Part shown: positions 33,501 through 45,500 of the stretch, piece after piece
Layout: each line of letters starts with the position of its first letter
Position numbering within the stretch: the stretch's first letter is position 1
Assembly: GCA_023055355.1 (NCBI GenBank)
Contig: JALJCS010000015.1
Location: 20,263,516 to 20,327,515 of the forward strand
DNA length: 64,000 bases
DNA from: Agelaius tricolor
Lineage: Eukaryota > Chordata > Aves > Passeriformes > Icteridae
Direction: 5' to 3'
Position numbers and translations under genes: made by a program
The notes under the pieces: model-generated
What the model saw: the letters and a program-made list of their open reading frames with translations, nothing else
Database searches by the model: none
What the model was told of the DNA's origin: nothing

Positions 33501-36500
33501 GCTCCAGCTCGGCATCTCAGGGTAATTTGTCGCTGGATTAGCCCAGAGCTTGACCTCTGTCCTCGCTGTCACCTGGTATTGATGTGCTCAAGTGCTGCCT
33601 GAGCATCCCCACCCCCTGCCCGGAATGCCTTTATTCCAGGTGGGAGAAGTACCCAAATTGAGGGCTTTTCCCCCAGTTCCACCCTCTGGCAGGGAGCAGG
33701 GGTGGCATTGAGGGCTTTTCCCCCAGTTCCACCCTCTGGCAGGGAGTAGGGCTGGTGTGCTTGGAGCCTGATCTTCCTGGATGGAATTTCTTTCCCATCT
33801 CATTGCGCCTCCAGCTGCTCCCGAAGTGCCCACATCCTGTATCACCATGGGGACAAACACCTCCCGCTGCTCTTGGATGGGCTTTGGATGCAGACAGCTC
33901 CAGGAGGGACTGGTCCTTCTCTCCCAGTCTCATCAGCTGCCTCAGTTTCCCCGCTGCGCTCTGAGCAGCTTCTGGTGGCTCCGTGCGCTCTCCAGGCCAC
34001 GTTCAGCGCATCCCTTCTCCCGGAGCATCCCCATCCATCCTCCGCGCCCGGCACGGCTCCATTCCGCTCTCTCCGAATCTATCAGGGCCTTATCGACCCC
34101 ATCTGAAACCTAAAGTCACTCCATTGTCATTGTCCCCGGATCTGTTCCCCGGCTCCCTCCCCTGCCTGGCGCGCGGTGGATGCGCCGGCCGTTCCCGTTG
34201 GGAATGGCGGCCCCCGGAGCGCCCCAATCTCCCGGAATCTCTCGGTGCTTTATCGGCCCATCGGAGCCGGGGCTGGCGGGGCCGGCGCTGGCGCCGCTCG
34301 CTGCTGATAAAGTTACAGAGTTCAGGCAGTGATGAATGTTCAGTAACTGCACCCGCCGCGATCCCACCTGGGCTTGGCAGCGCGAGCAGCTCCAGCTGAA
34401 ACCAATCCCTCCCCTATCAGCAGCGCTGCTTTTTCTCAGGCTCGGCCTCTCCCCGCTCCTGCTCTTCCCTGGGGGGCTCCCCTGGGGCAGCACAGCACCG
34501 AGGGATGCTCTGGGGGCTCCCTCCCATGGGGGGCGTTCTGGATTTCGCCCTGGAATGGTTTGGGTTGGGAAGGAACTTGAAGCTCATCCGGTTCTAGGGC
34601 AGGGACCTTCCACCAGACCTGTGGTGGTTGGGACAGAGCAGCTCCCCAGCAGTGACTGGAGCATCCCATCCCATCCCATCCTGAGGAATCCCATCCCATC
34701 CCAAAAAATCCCAGCCTTCCCAACACCTCCATTCCCACCCTGTCCTTCGTTCCCCTCCTGGAAAAATTAGGCCTAAGTATATTATAAATGTGATAATTTA
34801 TAAATGGAATCATTTATTTATAAATTTATAATGGAATCATTATTATAAATTTACAAATGTAATCATTATTACAGATGTAATCATTATTACAAATTTAACA
34901 ATTATTATAAATTTAACAATTATTGTAAATACCGTCCCGCCAGCAATGGCAGCATCACCCACCCCTTCCATGCCCCCACCATCTCTATTCCCCCACCACC
35001 CTTTATTCCTCTTCCTGGTATAAATTAGGCCTAATAGATTATCAATGTAATAATATTAATCATTATAAAACCCCTCATGAGCTGTTGGAGCATCTTCCCA
35101 TCAAGAATTACAGCATCACCCAGCTCCTCTGTCCCCTATTCCCCTCTGGGATAAATTAGGCCTAAACACAAAAACGTAATAAGTCTATAAAATTAATTTG
35201 TAAATGATTATAAATATCCCCCATCAGCAATCCCAGCATCCCTACCACCTCCTGGATAAACCAGTAATAATTTAATACCTAATAATGATCAATACATTAT
35301 AAACCCTCCCTACACCTTCCAATTCTCCAACCATACTCTTTTTGCCTTGTCCTTTTCCCCCAGGGCACCACAGGCAGGGTCAGGGTGAGTTTTATCTGGA
35401 GGTGATGGAGAAGGGCCCCCAATTTGAGATAAAGCCCCCTGGGGCCGGCCCCAGCCTCTATCAGCTCCGTGCACGGGGCTGATCTTTCATGGGGAGATAC
35501 CCATGGGAGCAGCCTGGCCTGGGATGCTGCAGCCAGCCTGATAGGGGGGATGAGAGGGCTGATTTGTGCTCCAAAAACCCCTTTTCCTCCCAAACAGAGC
35601 CCAGACTGCTGGAATTCAGTGCAGCATCACTGGGGGGAGATCTCCCGGTGGAGCAGCACCGGCTCCTTTGTCCCGGCCTGGCATTCCCGGCCCGCGGGGA
35701 ACCGGGGAGCAGCCGAGGTCGTTGGTAAAACAAACATCGGCAGGGCCCAGGGAGGAATTGGGTGAGAAGAGCGGGCGGGTGGCCCATCAGATACCGGGAT
35801 TTGCAGCCCGGGTTGTTCTCTGGGTGTTTCTGGCACAGCCCTGCCACCAGACCCTGGGGAATCCCGGGATGCTCCAGGTCCCACCAAACCACCAGGGCTG
35901 CCTTTGCTCCAGGAGCAGCTGGGACTGGCTCCGGGAGCATCTTTCCCTGAGGAATTCTGCCCTGTTCCTGCAGCACTTTGCTCTTGGCTTCATAATTTAG
36001 GGGGAAAAGAGGTGATTTAGGGGCAGAGAGGAAGCAATGGCTGAGTGGAATTCTCACATTTCCAGCATGAGGTGATGGATGAGTATCCTGGTGATGCTTT
36101 GTGCATCCCAAAACCTGGATGGAGGTTGTTTGGAGCCTTGCCCACCTGCTTTTGGGTTGGTATTTATTATTATTATTATTATTGTTATTGTTATTTATTG
36201 TGGGTTTGTAATTGGAAGAGGATGGTGCCAGCGCAGGGATGAGAAGGAGCTGGAAGGATGGAGAAGGGATCCTCCATTATGCTGCCTGCCTGGTGGAGCT
36301 GCAATGTCCCTCAGGATGCCCTGGCACAGCTGAGATGTCCCCACTGTCCCCACCAGAGTTAAGGCTGAGCTTTGAGGTGCCTGGAGAGAAGGTTTGGGAT
36401 GTGAGTTCACCCGGGTCCAGGCTCTGTCTCTCATTCCCTGACTCCCAGAGCCTTCCTTGGACTCATCCCCTGCCCGATGGGACTTGGAGGAATTTTTATT

Positions 36501-39500
36501 TTTAGAAATAAGGATTGTGGATTCCCAGAATGGTTTGGGTTGGAAGGACCTTAAAGCTCATCTCCTTCCTCCCCCTCCACGGGCGGGGACACATTCCATT
36601 TAGCCCAGGTTGCTCCCAGCCCCATCCAACCTGGCCTTGAACACTTCCAGAGATGGGAATTGCAAAGGAGTCGGATGGGAAATTTTATTTAAATTTGTAT
36701 TTAAAAATAAACACTTGGACCTGACAGCAGCACTGAGCGCCAGCCGGCAAAGGCAGGTTGCCACCAGCCTGCACGTGTTCCCAATCCAGGACCTGCTTTC
36801 CACCATGGGAACTCCTCCTCCTCCTCTTCCTCCTCCTCCTCCTCCCTGCTCCAGAGCCGGTGGGAAAGTCTGTGGCTGTTGCTATTTTCTATCTGTTATC
36901 AAGGCCCCTTATCACTTTGCTCTTGTCTCCGTGCCGGCTCTCTGAGCACCCAGGGTCTCGCTCTTGGCAGCCTGGAAAAGTTCCCCCCCCCATCCTCCTT
37001 GATTCCCTATATTCTTTTGCCTTTTATTTAATTTACCAGCTAAGCACAAAGAATCAAGAAAAGCTTTATTGTTCCTGCGCTGGGAGAGCCTTAATTGGAG
37101 TGCAGTGATCAAATCATTACCTGGATAACGCCGGGTTTCCCTGGGAATGCCGACCCTCGGCCCAGCCCTGCTGACACGGGCACAGCTCCTCAGCTCCCTG
37201 CAAGTTTGTACAGTCACTGTCTTTTTTTTTTTTTAATATTATTTTTTGAGGGGAAAAAAGAACAAAAATAAGGGAAAAAAAAAAAAGAAATCCTTGCTCG
37301 TTATCAATAAAAAAAAGGAGGGAGGGAGAAGAGTTAATCGTCGAAGCGGAGTATCTTGGAAGGGAGTGTTTTTTGGCTCTTCCCCTCTCTGTAAAACCAG
37401 CCTCAGTAATTCAGTTTTAAAGCATGAAAAAAGGGAGTTGATGAAATTCCACTATCAGCACTGAACCAATATGCAAAATATCTCGCCGAGAATCAAATAG
37501 CTATTATGTTTTCATTTCCATTTCAGCGTATTTGCTTAATGAAGAATAGACAGATCAGGCCAGCCGAGGGAGGCTGTGTGCGGTGATAACTGTGCAGGGC
37601 TCCCAGCAATCCCGGGCAAGTGACGCTCCCTCCGCTCCTGCTCCTGCTCCCTCTCCCTCACTCGCTCTTTTTTTTCCCTTTTTTCCCCTTTTTTTGATTT
37701 TTTTTTTTCCCCCAGTGATTGGTTTAACCCACACAGCTGGGAGCACTGGCAGTGCATCCCTGGGGGTTGGTGGGTGCTGCAGTGGGGTTGGGATGCAGCC
37801 AGGGACATCATTCTGGGATGCTGTTGGCCACCCAGCCTCCCCGTGGACTCTGGTGACACTGTGGTCCCCAAACCCCTGCTTTTACAGGGTTAGATTTATC
37901 TTATTTTTTTATTTTATTTTTATTTATATTGATCTATTTATTCATCCCCATTTCCCTTGGGAGTGCTTTGGGGTGGGATGTGGGATGCATTCAGGGGCTG
38001 TGTGAGATGATTCCAGGATGCTGTTGGCCACCAATCGTCCCCATACCAGGTTTGGCACGTTGGATTTATATGGAGCAGCCTCATCTTCCTCATGGCTGGG
38101 CCTTGCTGTTTTGGGATGGGTGGTCCCAGGATGCATCCAGGGATCACAGTGACAAGATTCTGGGATTGTTGGTTCCCCATCATCCCTGTAGGTACTGGGT
38201 GACACCAAACCCCAGCTGGATTTAGGTGGAGCATCCCCATCTCCTTCCTGATTGGGGATGGAGATTTCAGGGTGGGATGTGGGTCATCCCAGAGTGGATC
38301 CAGGGACCCCAGTGATGTGGTGCTGGGATGCTGGTGGCCACCCACCATCCCTGTAGGAACTTGGTGACTCCACAGCACTCAAAGTTGGATTTATATGGGG
38401 CATCCCCATTTCCCTCCTGGCTGGGGATGGGTGCTTTGGGGTGGGATATGGGATGCATCCATGGAATGCTGTTGGCTGCCCATCATCCCTGTAGGCCACA
38501 ATGCCGTGGTACCCAAAGCCATCCCCATCCTCCTCCTGCTTCCTGCTTTTCCCAGGTCTCAGCACCCTTGGGTGGGTGCCAGGTGCCCTCCTGGTCCCAC
38601 CCATCCCTTCCCAGCCCCATCCAGCCCTCCCTGGGCAGGCTGGAGGTGCCAAACCCCGGCGCAGGCGAGCGTCGGGTTAACTTTATCAGAAGCCCAAGAG
38701 CCGTGAAGGCGTGAAGGAAGAAATTAGCCTAACAATGTTTCATTTACAGCGGGAGAAACGATTTGTTAGCTGGCGATTGTTTCTGAATATTATCAGAGCC
38801 TTTTTAATTGTGCTGGAACTGAAATTAGCAGAATTAGAATAAATTGCCTTCCCTTCTCCGGCAGCCTCTTTATTCACGCTCATTGTTGTGTGCTTTGTAT
38901 AGATTATGGGCTCTTTGTTCTGCTGCTGTAAATATACATGCCTGGAGTCACGGCGAGCAGCTGAGGTCTGCAGACGGGCTGGCCCCGCTCCGGTCCCCCC
39001 GTGGTCCCCCCGTGATCCCCCCGTGGTCCCCCCGTGGTCCCTGGTCCTGCAGCGTCGTGTGGTGCCAGCCATGTGTGCCATGTGTGCCACCAGGGCTGGG
39101 CCCTGCCTGCCTGGCTGGGGATGTGGCTGCGTTGCCATGGAAACAGATGGCAGGGCTGAGGGGTGTCCCCTGTGTGCACCCTGTTTGTCCCCACGTCCCC
39201 CCTGCAGTGCCATCCCCGCGGGTCGGTGTCCCCCGTTGGGTAAGGGGTGGTGGGGACCATTTCTGGGGTTTCTTTTGGGGACAGGTGATGCCATATCTGT
39301 GTGCACAGGGCCACTCTTGCTGCCAGGCTGATTCCCCACGGTGCCGCAGGGAGGGGACACCTGGAGCAAGACATGGCCACCTCTGCAAGGGGACAGCACC
39401 CCAGGGAGATGCTGCACTGCAGGAATGGCTGGGCAGGGCTTTCCCTTCCTTCCCTGTGGGGCATCTCCTCCCAGCATCCTGATTTCCCAGCTGGGAAAAC

Positions 39501-42500
39501 CCCCTGGCATCTTTTCCCCGTGGCTGTGCCCTCCTCACCATCCTGTCCTTGCTCCCACAGGGTCCCTGGCAGCGATGGAGGAAGGCGAGGATGCCCCGGT
39601 GGGGGACAAGAGCCCCTCGGAGAGGGACGGACCCACCTCGGACTGCGAGGGCTCCGCCGAGCGCGACACCTGCAGCCCCCCCGGCAGTGAAGGTGAGCCC
39701 TGGGCTGTCCCTGCTGTCCCCTCCCCACGGGGACAGGCCCTGCCACCAGAGCAACCTGCGCAGTGTTAGCTCAGGAAGCAGCCTGGCCACCCCTCGGGGC
39801 TGGTGGGCCAGTGACAGCCCCCTGTCCCTGGGGGTTCCATCCCTCTGGGACCCTGGGGACAGCCCTGTGTCCCTGCAGGGTTCCATCCCTCTGGGACCCT
39901 GGGGACAGCCCTGTGTCCCTGCAGGGTTCCATCCCTCTGGGCACCCTGGGGACAGCCCCATGTCCCTGCAGGGTTCTGTCCCTCTGGGACCCTGGGGACA
40001 GCCCAGGTTGCAAAGTTTTTAGCATATGAGGTGACCCCCTTGGAATGTGGAGTCACATAGTCAGGGTTTAAAGTGACCTTTCACAGGGATGTTAAGTGAC
40101 CTTTGGGATATAAAGTGACCCCTTAGGTACAGAATGACCCTTCCCCCTAGCTTGGGGTGCAAAGTCACGTTCTCTTAGGGTGCAAAGTGTCCCACCCCAG
40201 GGATGCAGAGTGACCTCTCTGGGTGCAAAGTCACATCCTTTGCTGTACAAAGTTCCTCTCCGCACCCATGATGAAAGTCACGTCCCTTGGGGTGCAAAAT
40301 TCCCCCGCTCAGGGGGGCAAAATTACATCCCTTGGTGAACCAAGTGACTCCCCCAGGGTGCCAAGCAGCCCCAGAGGCCACAGGTGGCCGTGCCCCAGGT
40401 GGGCTGGGGGCACGGGGCCGTTGGTGGCACCGTGCTGCCCACGCAGCCGCCAGGCTGGAGCCTGCTGTGCCGCGCCCCAAAGGTGGCTGCGACTCAGGGC
40501 CGGGCTGAAACAGCCCCAGATATCCTTTGAGTTCCTTCCTGTGGAGGTGGGGGCAAATCCCAATCAGTTAATGTTTGCAGTGCCCTTTGAGATAACCGCG
40601 CCGGGGCAAGGCTGCGCCGGCTCAGCGAGCTCCCAGCAAACCCCGCTGCCTCCAGCTGCATCTGGGGAGAAATGTACCCCAAACCAGGGCAGCCAGGCCA
40701 TGGTGCACCAGGGATCCAGGGCAGCCAGGCCATGGTGCACCAAGGATCCACACAGCTGGAGCAGGGAAGGACCCCGACAGCTGGGATAGGGAAGGGATCC
40801 TGAGAGCTGGGACAGGGAGGGATCCCGATAGTGGAGTAGGGAAGGGACATGAATAGCTGGGACAGACAGGGATACCAACATTTAGGGACCCTGATAGCCC
40901 CAACAGGATGAGGTAGAGGGAAATCACAAGGCAGGGAAGGGACCCCAAGAATGAAGGGCAAGGAAGGGGCCTCAGTTCCTGGGGCAGGGAGGGGACCCCC
41001 CCCAGTATATGGGGCAGGCCAGGGACCCTAAAGCTGGGGCAAGGAGTTGATCCTAGTTGGAGCAAGGAGAGACCCCGATTTCAGCAAAAGGACCCCAACA
41101 GCCAGAGCAGGGAAAGGATCCTAGAGCAAAGCAGGGCAGGGAGCCTGATAATTGGAACAGGGAGGGGACCTGATAACTGGAGCAGGGAAGGGACCCCGGT
41201 ATCTGAGTCAGGGAGGTCTCCCAGGCAAACTTTGCTCAGTGGTGGAGGGAATCAGGGCCCTTATCTGATGGGGGAGCAGGGCTGGGGGCGAGGAGCCGGA
41301 GCCGGGGCGCGGAGCTGCACCTGGCACTGGCCTGCCTCGATAAAGAGGTGATAGCAGAGATAAGGCCCAGCAGCAATAACGGCCACTAAAGCTTTCAGCG
41401 CGATGGATAAAAATCGATATGCCAGGCACTTTGATTTATAGCCAAAAATAATAGGACTTTTATACCCGGTGATTGATTTATTTGATGTTAATCATGGCGC
41501 TTATCACCTGTATTAATAATCTGCAGTGGTGGTGACGTCACCCCTGGGCGGCCGCGGTGGCGCCGATCGATTGGGCTCCGCTGCTCGATCCGCCCAGGAC
41601 GCCAAGGCAAACATGTACTTTGGGCACTAATCTGCCACACTGTCATATGCAGATTGCCTTTATCAGCCCATCTCCAGCAGCAGTTAATGGAGAAAATAAT
41701 TGTTATCAAGTTGCTATGAATACGCCACAAATAGAGCCGTGAGGGGAGCGGGGCTCGGCCCGCTGGCGTGGCATGGCATGGCACGGGTGTGCCAGGGGTT
41801 TGGGGTGGGCTGATGGGGCATTCCCAGGGGGATGTGAATGCCCTCCCTGTGCCCGTCCCAGCCCCGGGTGTCGCTGCTCTGGTGGTCCCAGCCCCTGTGG
41901 AATGCTGCCTCTGGAATGCTTGCTCTGACCAGCTGCCTTCCCCCTCCTGTCGCAGAGTCCAGAGATGCTCTGGAGAGTCCAAAGGAGCCAGAGAAGCCAG
42001 ATCCTGGAGAAAATCCCCAAGAGCCAGACAGCTGGAATGGGCCAGGTGAGTCTCTGGTGTGGGGCTGTCCTGCTCCATCCCAGTGTCGTGGCTGGATCTG
42101 CTGGAGCAGCCCTCCAGCATCCACCTGCTCTTGCAAACACCAGTATGAGAGGAGGACTTGGAGCTGGGCAGGCTGCAAACCCCAGAACTCCTGCTGAAGG
42201 GAAGGTGTGAGCTCGTGGTTGTCATCCCTGACATCTCCAGGGTGCCGTTGGGATGGTAAAGCATGGATGTGGGAGCAGCAGGGATGCCATCCCCAAGCTG
42301 GCATCACACTCCCTGGCACTGGCAGGGTTTGGGCCCGTCCTGCATCGCACCAGGGCGCTTCACCAACATCCTGGCAACCACAAGAGCGACGCTGGGGTGG
42401 TTTGGTGATGCTTATCAAAACCCCAAGGAGCAAATTCAGCCTCTATCTCCCCCTGGTATCTCCACGCCGGGGCCGCGGGCACCGGGGCACCAGCGAGGCC

Positions 42501-45500
42501 AGGCTGGCCCTGTGGGCACCCCCAGCCCTATCACCCACTTATCTCCAAAGCCACGGGGTTACAGACGTGTGCCACACAGATTCACAGGATCATGGAATAT
42601 CTGGGGTAGGCAGGGAGCTCTGGAGATCATCCAGCCCAAGGCAGGGACACCTGGAGCAGGTGACACAGGGACACATCCAGGTGGGTTTGGGATGGCTCCA
42701 CACAGGAGACCCCACACCCTCCCTGGGTGGCTGTGCCAGGGCTCTGCCACCCTCCAAGGGAAGCTCTTCCTCATGTTGAGGTGGAACTTCCTGTGGTTTA
42801 GTTCATGGCCATCACTCCTTGATTGGGGCTTTGGGTTGTTCCACTGGGAGTGGCTCCTGGCAGGTGGATGGGATGGGACCAGGAGGACCTGACATCCCCA
42901 AGGGTGAATGGGCCACGTTTTGGGCACATTTCGGGCCCTGTGGGTGCTGCCCACACCCTGCTCCTCCCAGGGGAGCTCCCAGCTTTGGCTGGGAGTGTTG
43001 GGCAGTGGTGGCCCCGCTACAGGACAGCGATGGCCCTTTGGGGATGGACGCTCTGGGCAGGTCTTGCTGTGTCCCCAAGGCCACCAGGCTGCAGCAGCCC
43101 TGGGAAGCGGGGCCTGCCAGCACACGTGCTCCTGCAGCTGCCCAGATCCCCACGGCCCGGCGGGAACCCCGCTCCCCTTCCCGTCGGGGCCGAGGGGAAG
43201 CTCCTGCCGGGGCCCCGCTGATATCCCAGCCCTTCCTGCATGTGGTGTCCAGGAAGGAGCTGCGAGGCCACCCCCTGCTCCCCCTTATCTGCTCCCAGCC
43301 CTTTGCCCCCAGCGCTCCCAGGGCAGGGTGGGATGGGGCTGCACCTCCCACCCCACAGCCGCCCCCATCCCCTGTGGGGTCGCCGCACCGCGCTCATCCC
43401 AAAGCTCATCCCAAAGCTCCCAGAAGGAGCCTGGCTGAGGCCGTGCCTCCCCTTCCCCTCGGGGGGGAGCGGGTTATTTGCATTCTTTATGTAAAAGAGA
43501 TTTGATTATCGGGCCCTGGCAGCCCATCTGCGCCCTGTAATTGGAGTGGCGTTGGTGGCGGGAGCTGCCGGCGATGCCGCGCCGATAGCGCGTTCCAACC
43601 GCCGCCATGGCCCGGCTATCAGGGGCTCTGCAGGCTCGCCCTTTATCAGGGATGGAGCTGCCCAAAAGGGAAGCTGGGAGCAGCCTGAGTTTGCTGCTTT
43701 ATCGGGCAGGATCCGCCGCGGGTCAGCGCGAGGATGCGCCGTGCCGGGGGCTCCGCTTGCACCCCGTTTGGGGGTCACTGGGTCACCCCCACTGTGGGTC
43801 AGTGTTCCCAAGGGTCACCCAGAGGGGATGTGGCCTGCCAGGACCTCGCCCTGGGGCTGCCTGGCCCCACGTGGCAGGAGGGAGGAAGAGGAGGGTTTGG
43901 TTTAGCTTTGGAGTGACCTTGTTCCCTGGAGGGGACTGAGCTTGTCCCACTGATGGGCAAGCTCCCAGGAGCTGGAAGCTGAAATCCCAAACCTGGGAGT
44001 CTTTACAGATGTGAAGACTCACCACCCCTTCATCCAGGGTGCTGGGACACCCCTGGCTCTGTTCTCCTTGCCAATGGGATCATGGCCATGCTTTGTGCTC
44101 ACTCCATCCTCTGCTGGGGCTGGAGACAGGATGTCCATCCTTCCCAGATTCCCCCAAACCATCCCAAATTCCCCCAAAGCCTTCCCCACAGCCCCTCCAT
44201 CCATGCCTCAGGTTTCCATCTTTCCCCCTCGTTTTGGGAAGGGTGGGTAGCAGAGAATTTCGGGAGCACCCACAGCCTCCAGCTCCCATCCCAGGGCTGC
44301 CCCATCCCTGCCCTGCCAACCTCAGCAATTCCAGCCACCTCTCCCGGAAGGATAAGAGGAAAAACTGGCAAATTTCACATGGAGCTGGGGCAGGAATGCA
44401 GCAGAGAGCCCTGCTGAGGGACAGGCTGCTCGGCCTCATGATGAGCCACCAGAGGATTCCCACTGGGAGCTGCTGCAGCCCCTGGGAATCCTGGATTCTT
44501 CCCTTTCCACCTGGTGGGATGCAGATTTTTGCTTTGGCCCTTGTGGGAACAGCACAGGCAGGGATGGGATTGGAGGAGCTGTGACCAAACCCAGGGTGGC
44601 TTTTGCATTATCCCACCTGGGGATTCCCTGGGAATTCTTCACCCCCTTCCCTACATCAGCATCACCGTTTGCAGCTCCACCTTGCTGAACCCCCTTGCTG
44701 CTGCTGTCTTGCCTGTTTGGGCTTTATTTAGTAACTAATTACTAATTATTAAATATTAATTTACTATTAATATTTCCTCTGGGCAGTAGTGATGGCTCTA
44801 GGTTGATTACAGAGCTCAGGCTCCTCTCCTGATCCCCCAAACCCCTCACCCCCATCCTCCATATCAGGATGGCACAGAGCAACTCCTCTTTTTTTTTCTC
44901 TTTTTTTTTTTTTAGTGCATCTAATTAAAACTCCCAAGTCCTTTTTTTTTTTTTTTTTTTTTCCCCTTTTCCTCCCAGCTCCCCCTTCCCTTCAGTTGTG
45001 TTTATCTCCCTCCTCAATAATCTCTGGCTGCCCAGGGTTTGTCTGGAAACCTCAAGGTTCATTATCGGGGTGAGCAGGGCACAATGGGGGGGACAGCCCC
45101 CCCACATCTGCCGCGTCCCTCCCCCTCCACCCTGGCATGTGTGGGTGGGAAAAATTATCCCAGCAATTCCCTGTTATCACTGGGAGAGGAGCAGCAGAGA
45201 GTTGTGGCTGTGGGAGGCTGCTGGGGCTTGGGGGCACTTGGGACTCAGGGCATTGGCCCCCCCAGGGTCCCAAATCAGGGGGGCCCAGCACCCTGAAATC
45301 CTCCCCCTGCCCCACGTGGGTCCTCCTGCCAAAGGCAGCAGGGTGGGGACCGTGCCAGCAGTGATGGTGACCCCTCCCCCTGATTTGGGATGTGGAAAAG
45401 CAGCTGCCCCTGCTGGGGGATGTCCTCCTGTGCCTGGGGTCACTGCGGGGTGGAGGGGACAGTTTGGGGACACTGATGTGGTGACAGGATGCTCTGACTG

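Larger units (their letters stand above)
24523..39560 (+). other. ZFPM1: ZFPM1 intron 1 (15.0 kb)
   Basis: GTGAGT to CCACAG. It holds the proximal GATA-motif cluster (24590-27750), T tracts (about 25730-25768, 26789-26842, 27098-27127), a degenerate tandem array (30720-31690), a second GATA island (31855-32125), CR1 relics (34552-34612 and 36519-36655), an AT-rich repeat (34753-35300) and a 145-bp tandem array (37765-38530). GC-rich stretches at 27840-30540 and 32200-32700 show no coding sequence or other structure that I can interpret. Confidence 0.8.
39693..41955 (+). other. ZFPM1: ZFPM1 intron 2 (2.3 kb)
   Basis: It holds three tandem-repeat blocks (39811-40005, 40025-40370, 40690-41215) followed by a non-repetitive, GATA-containing island (41240-41730) just before exon 3. 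Confidence 0.85.

Noticed and set aside
24523..39560. A microRNA in ZFPM1 intron 1, as in human MIR5189
   Set aside because: I could not see a convincing hairpin with a conserved arm by eye; a folding scan would be needed.
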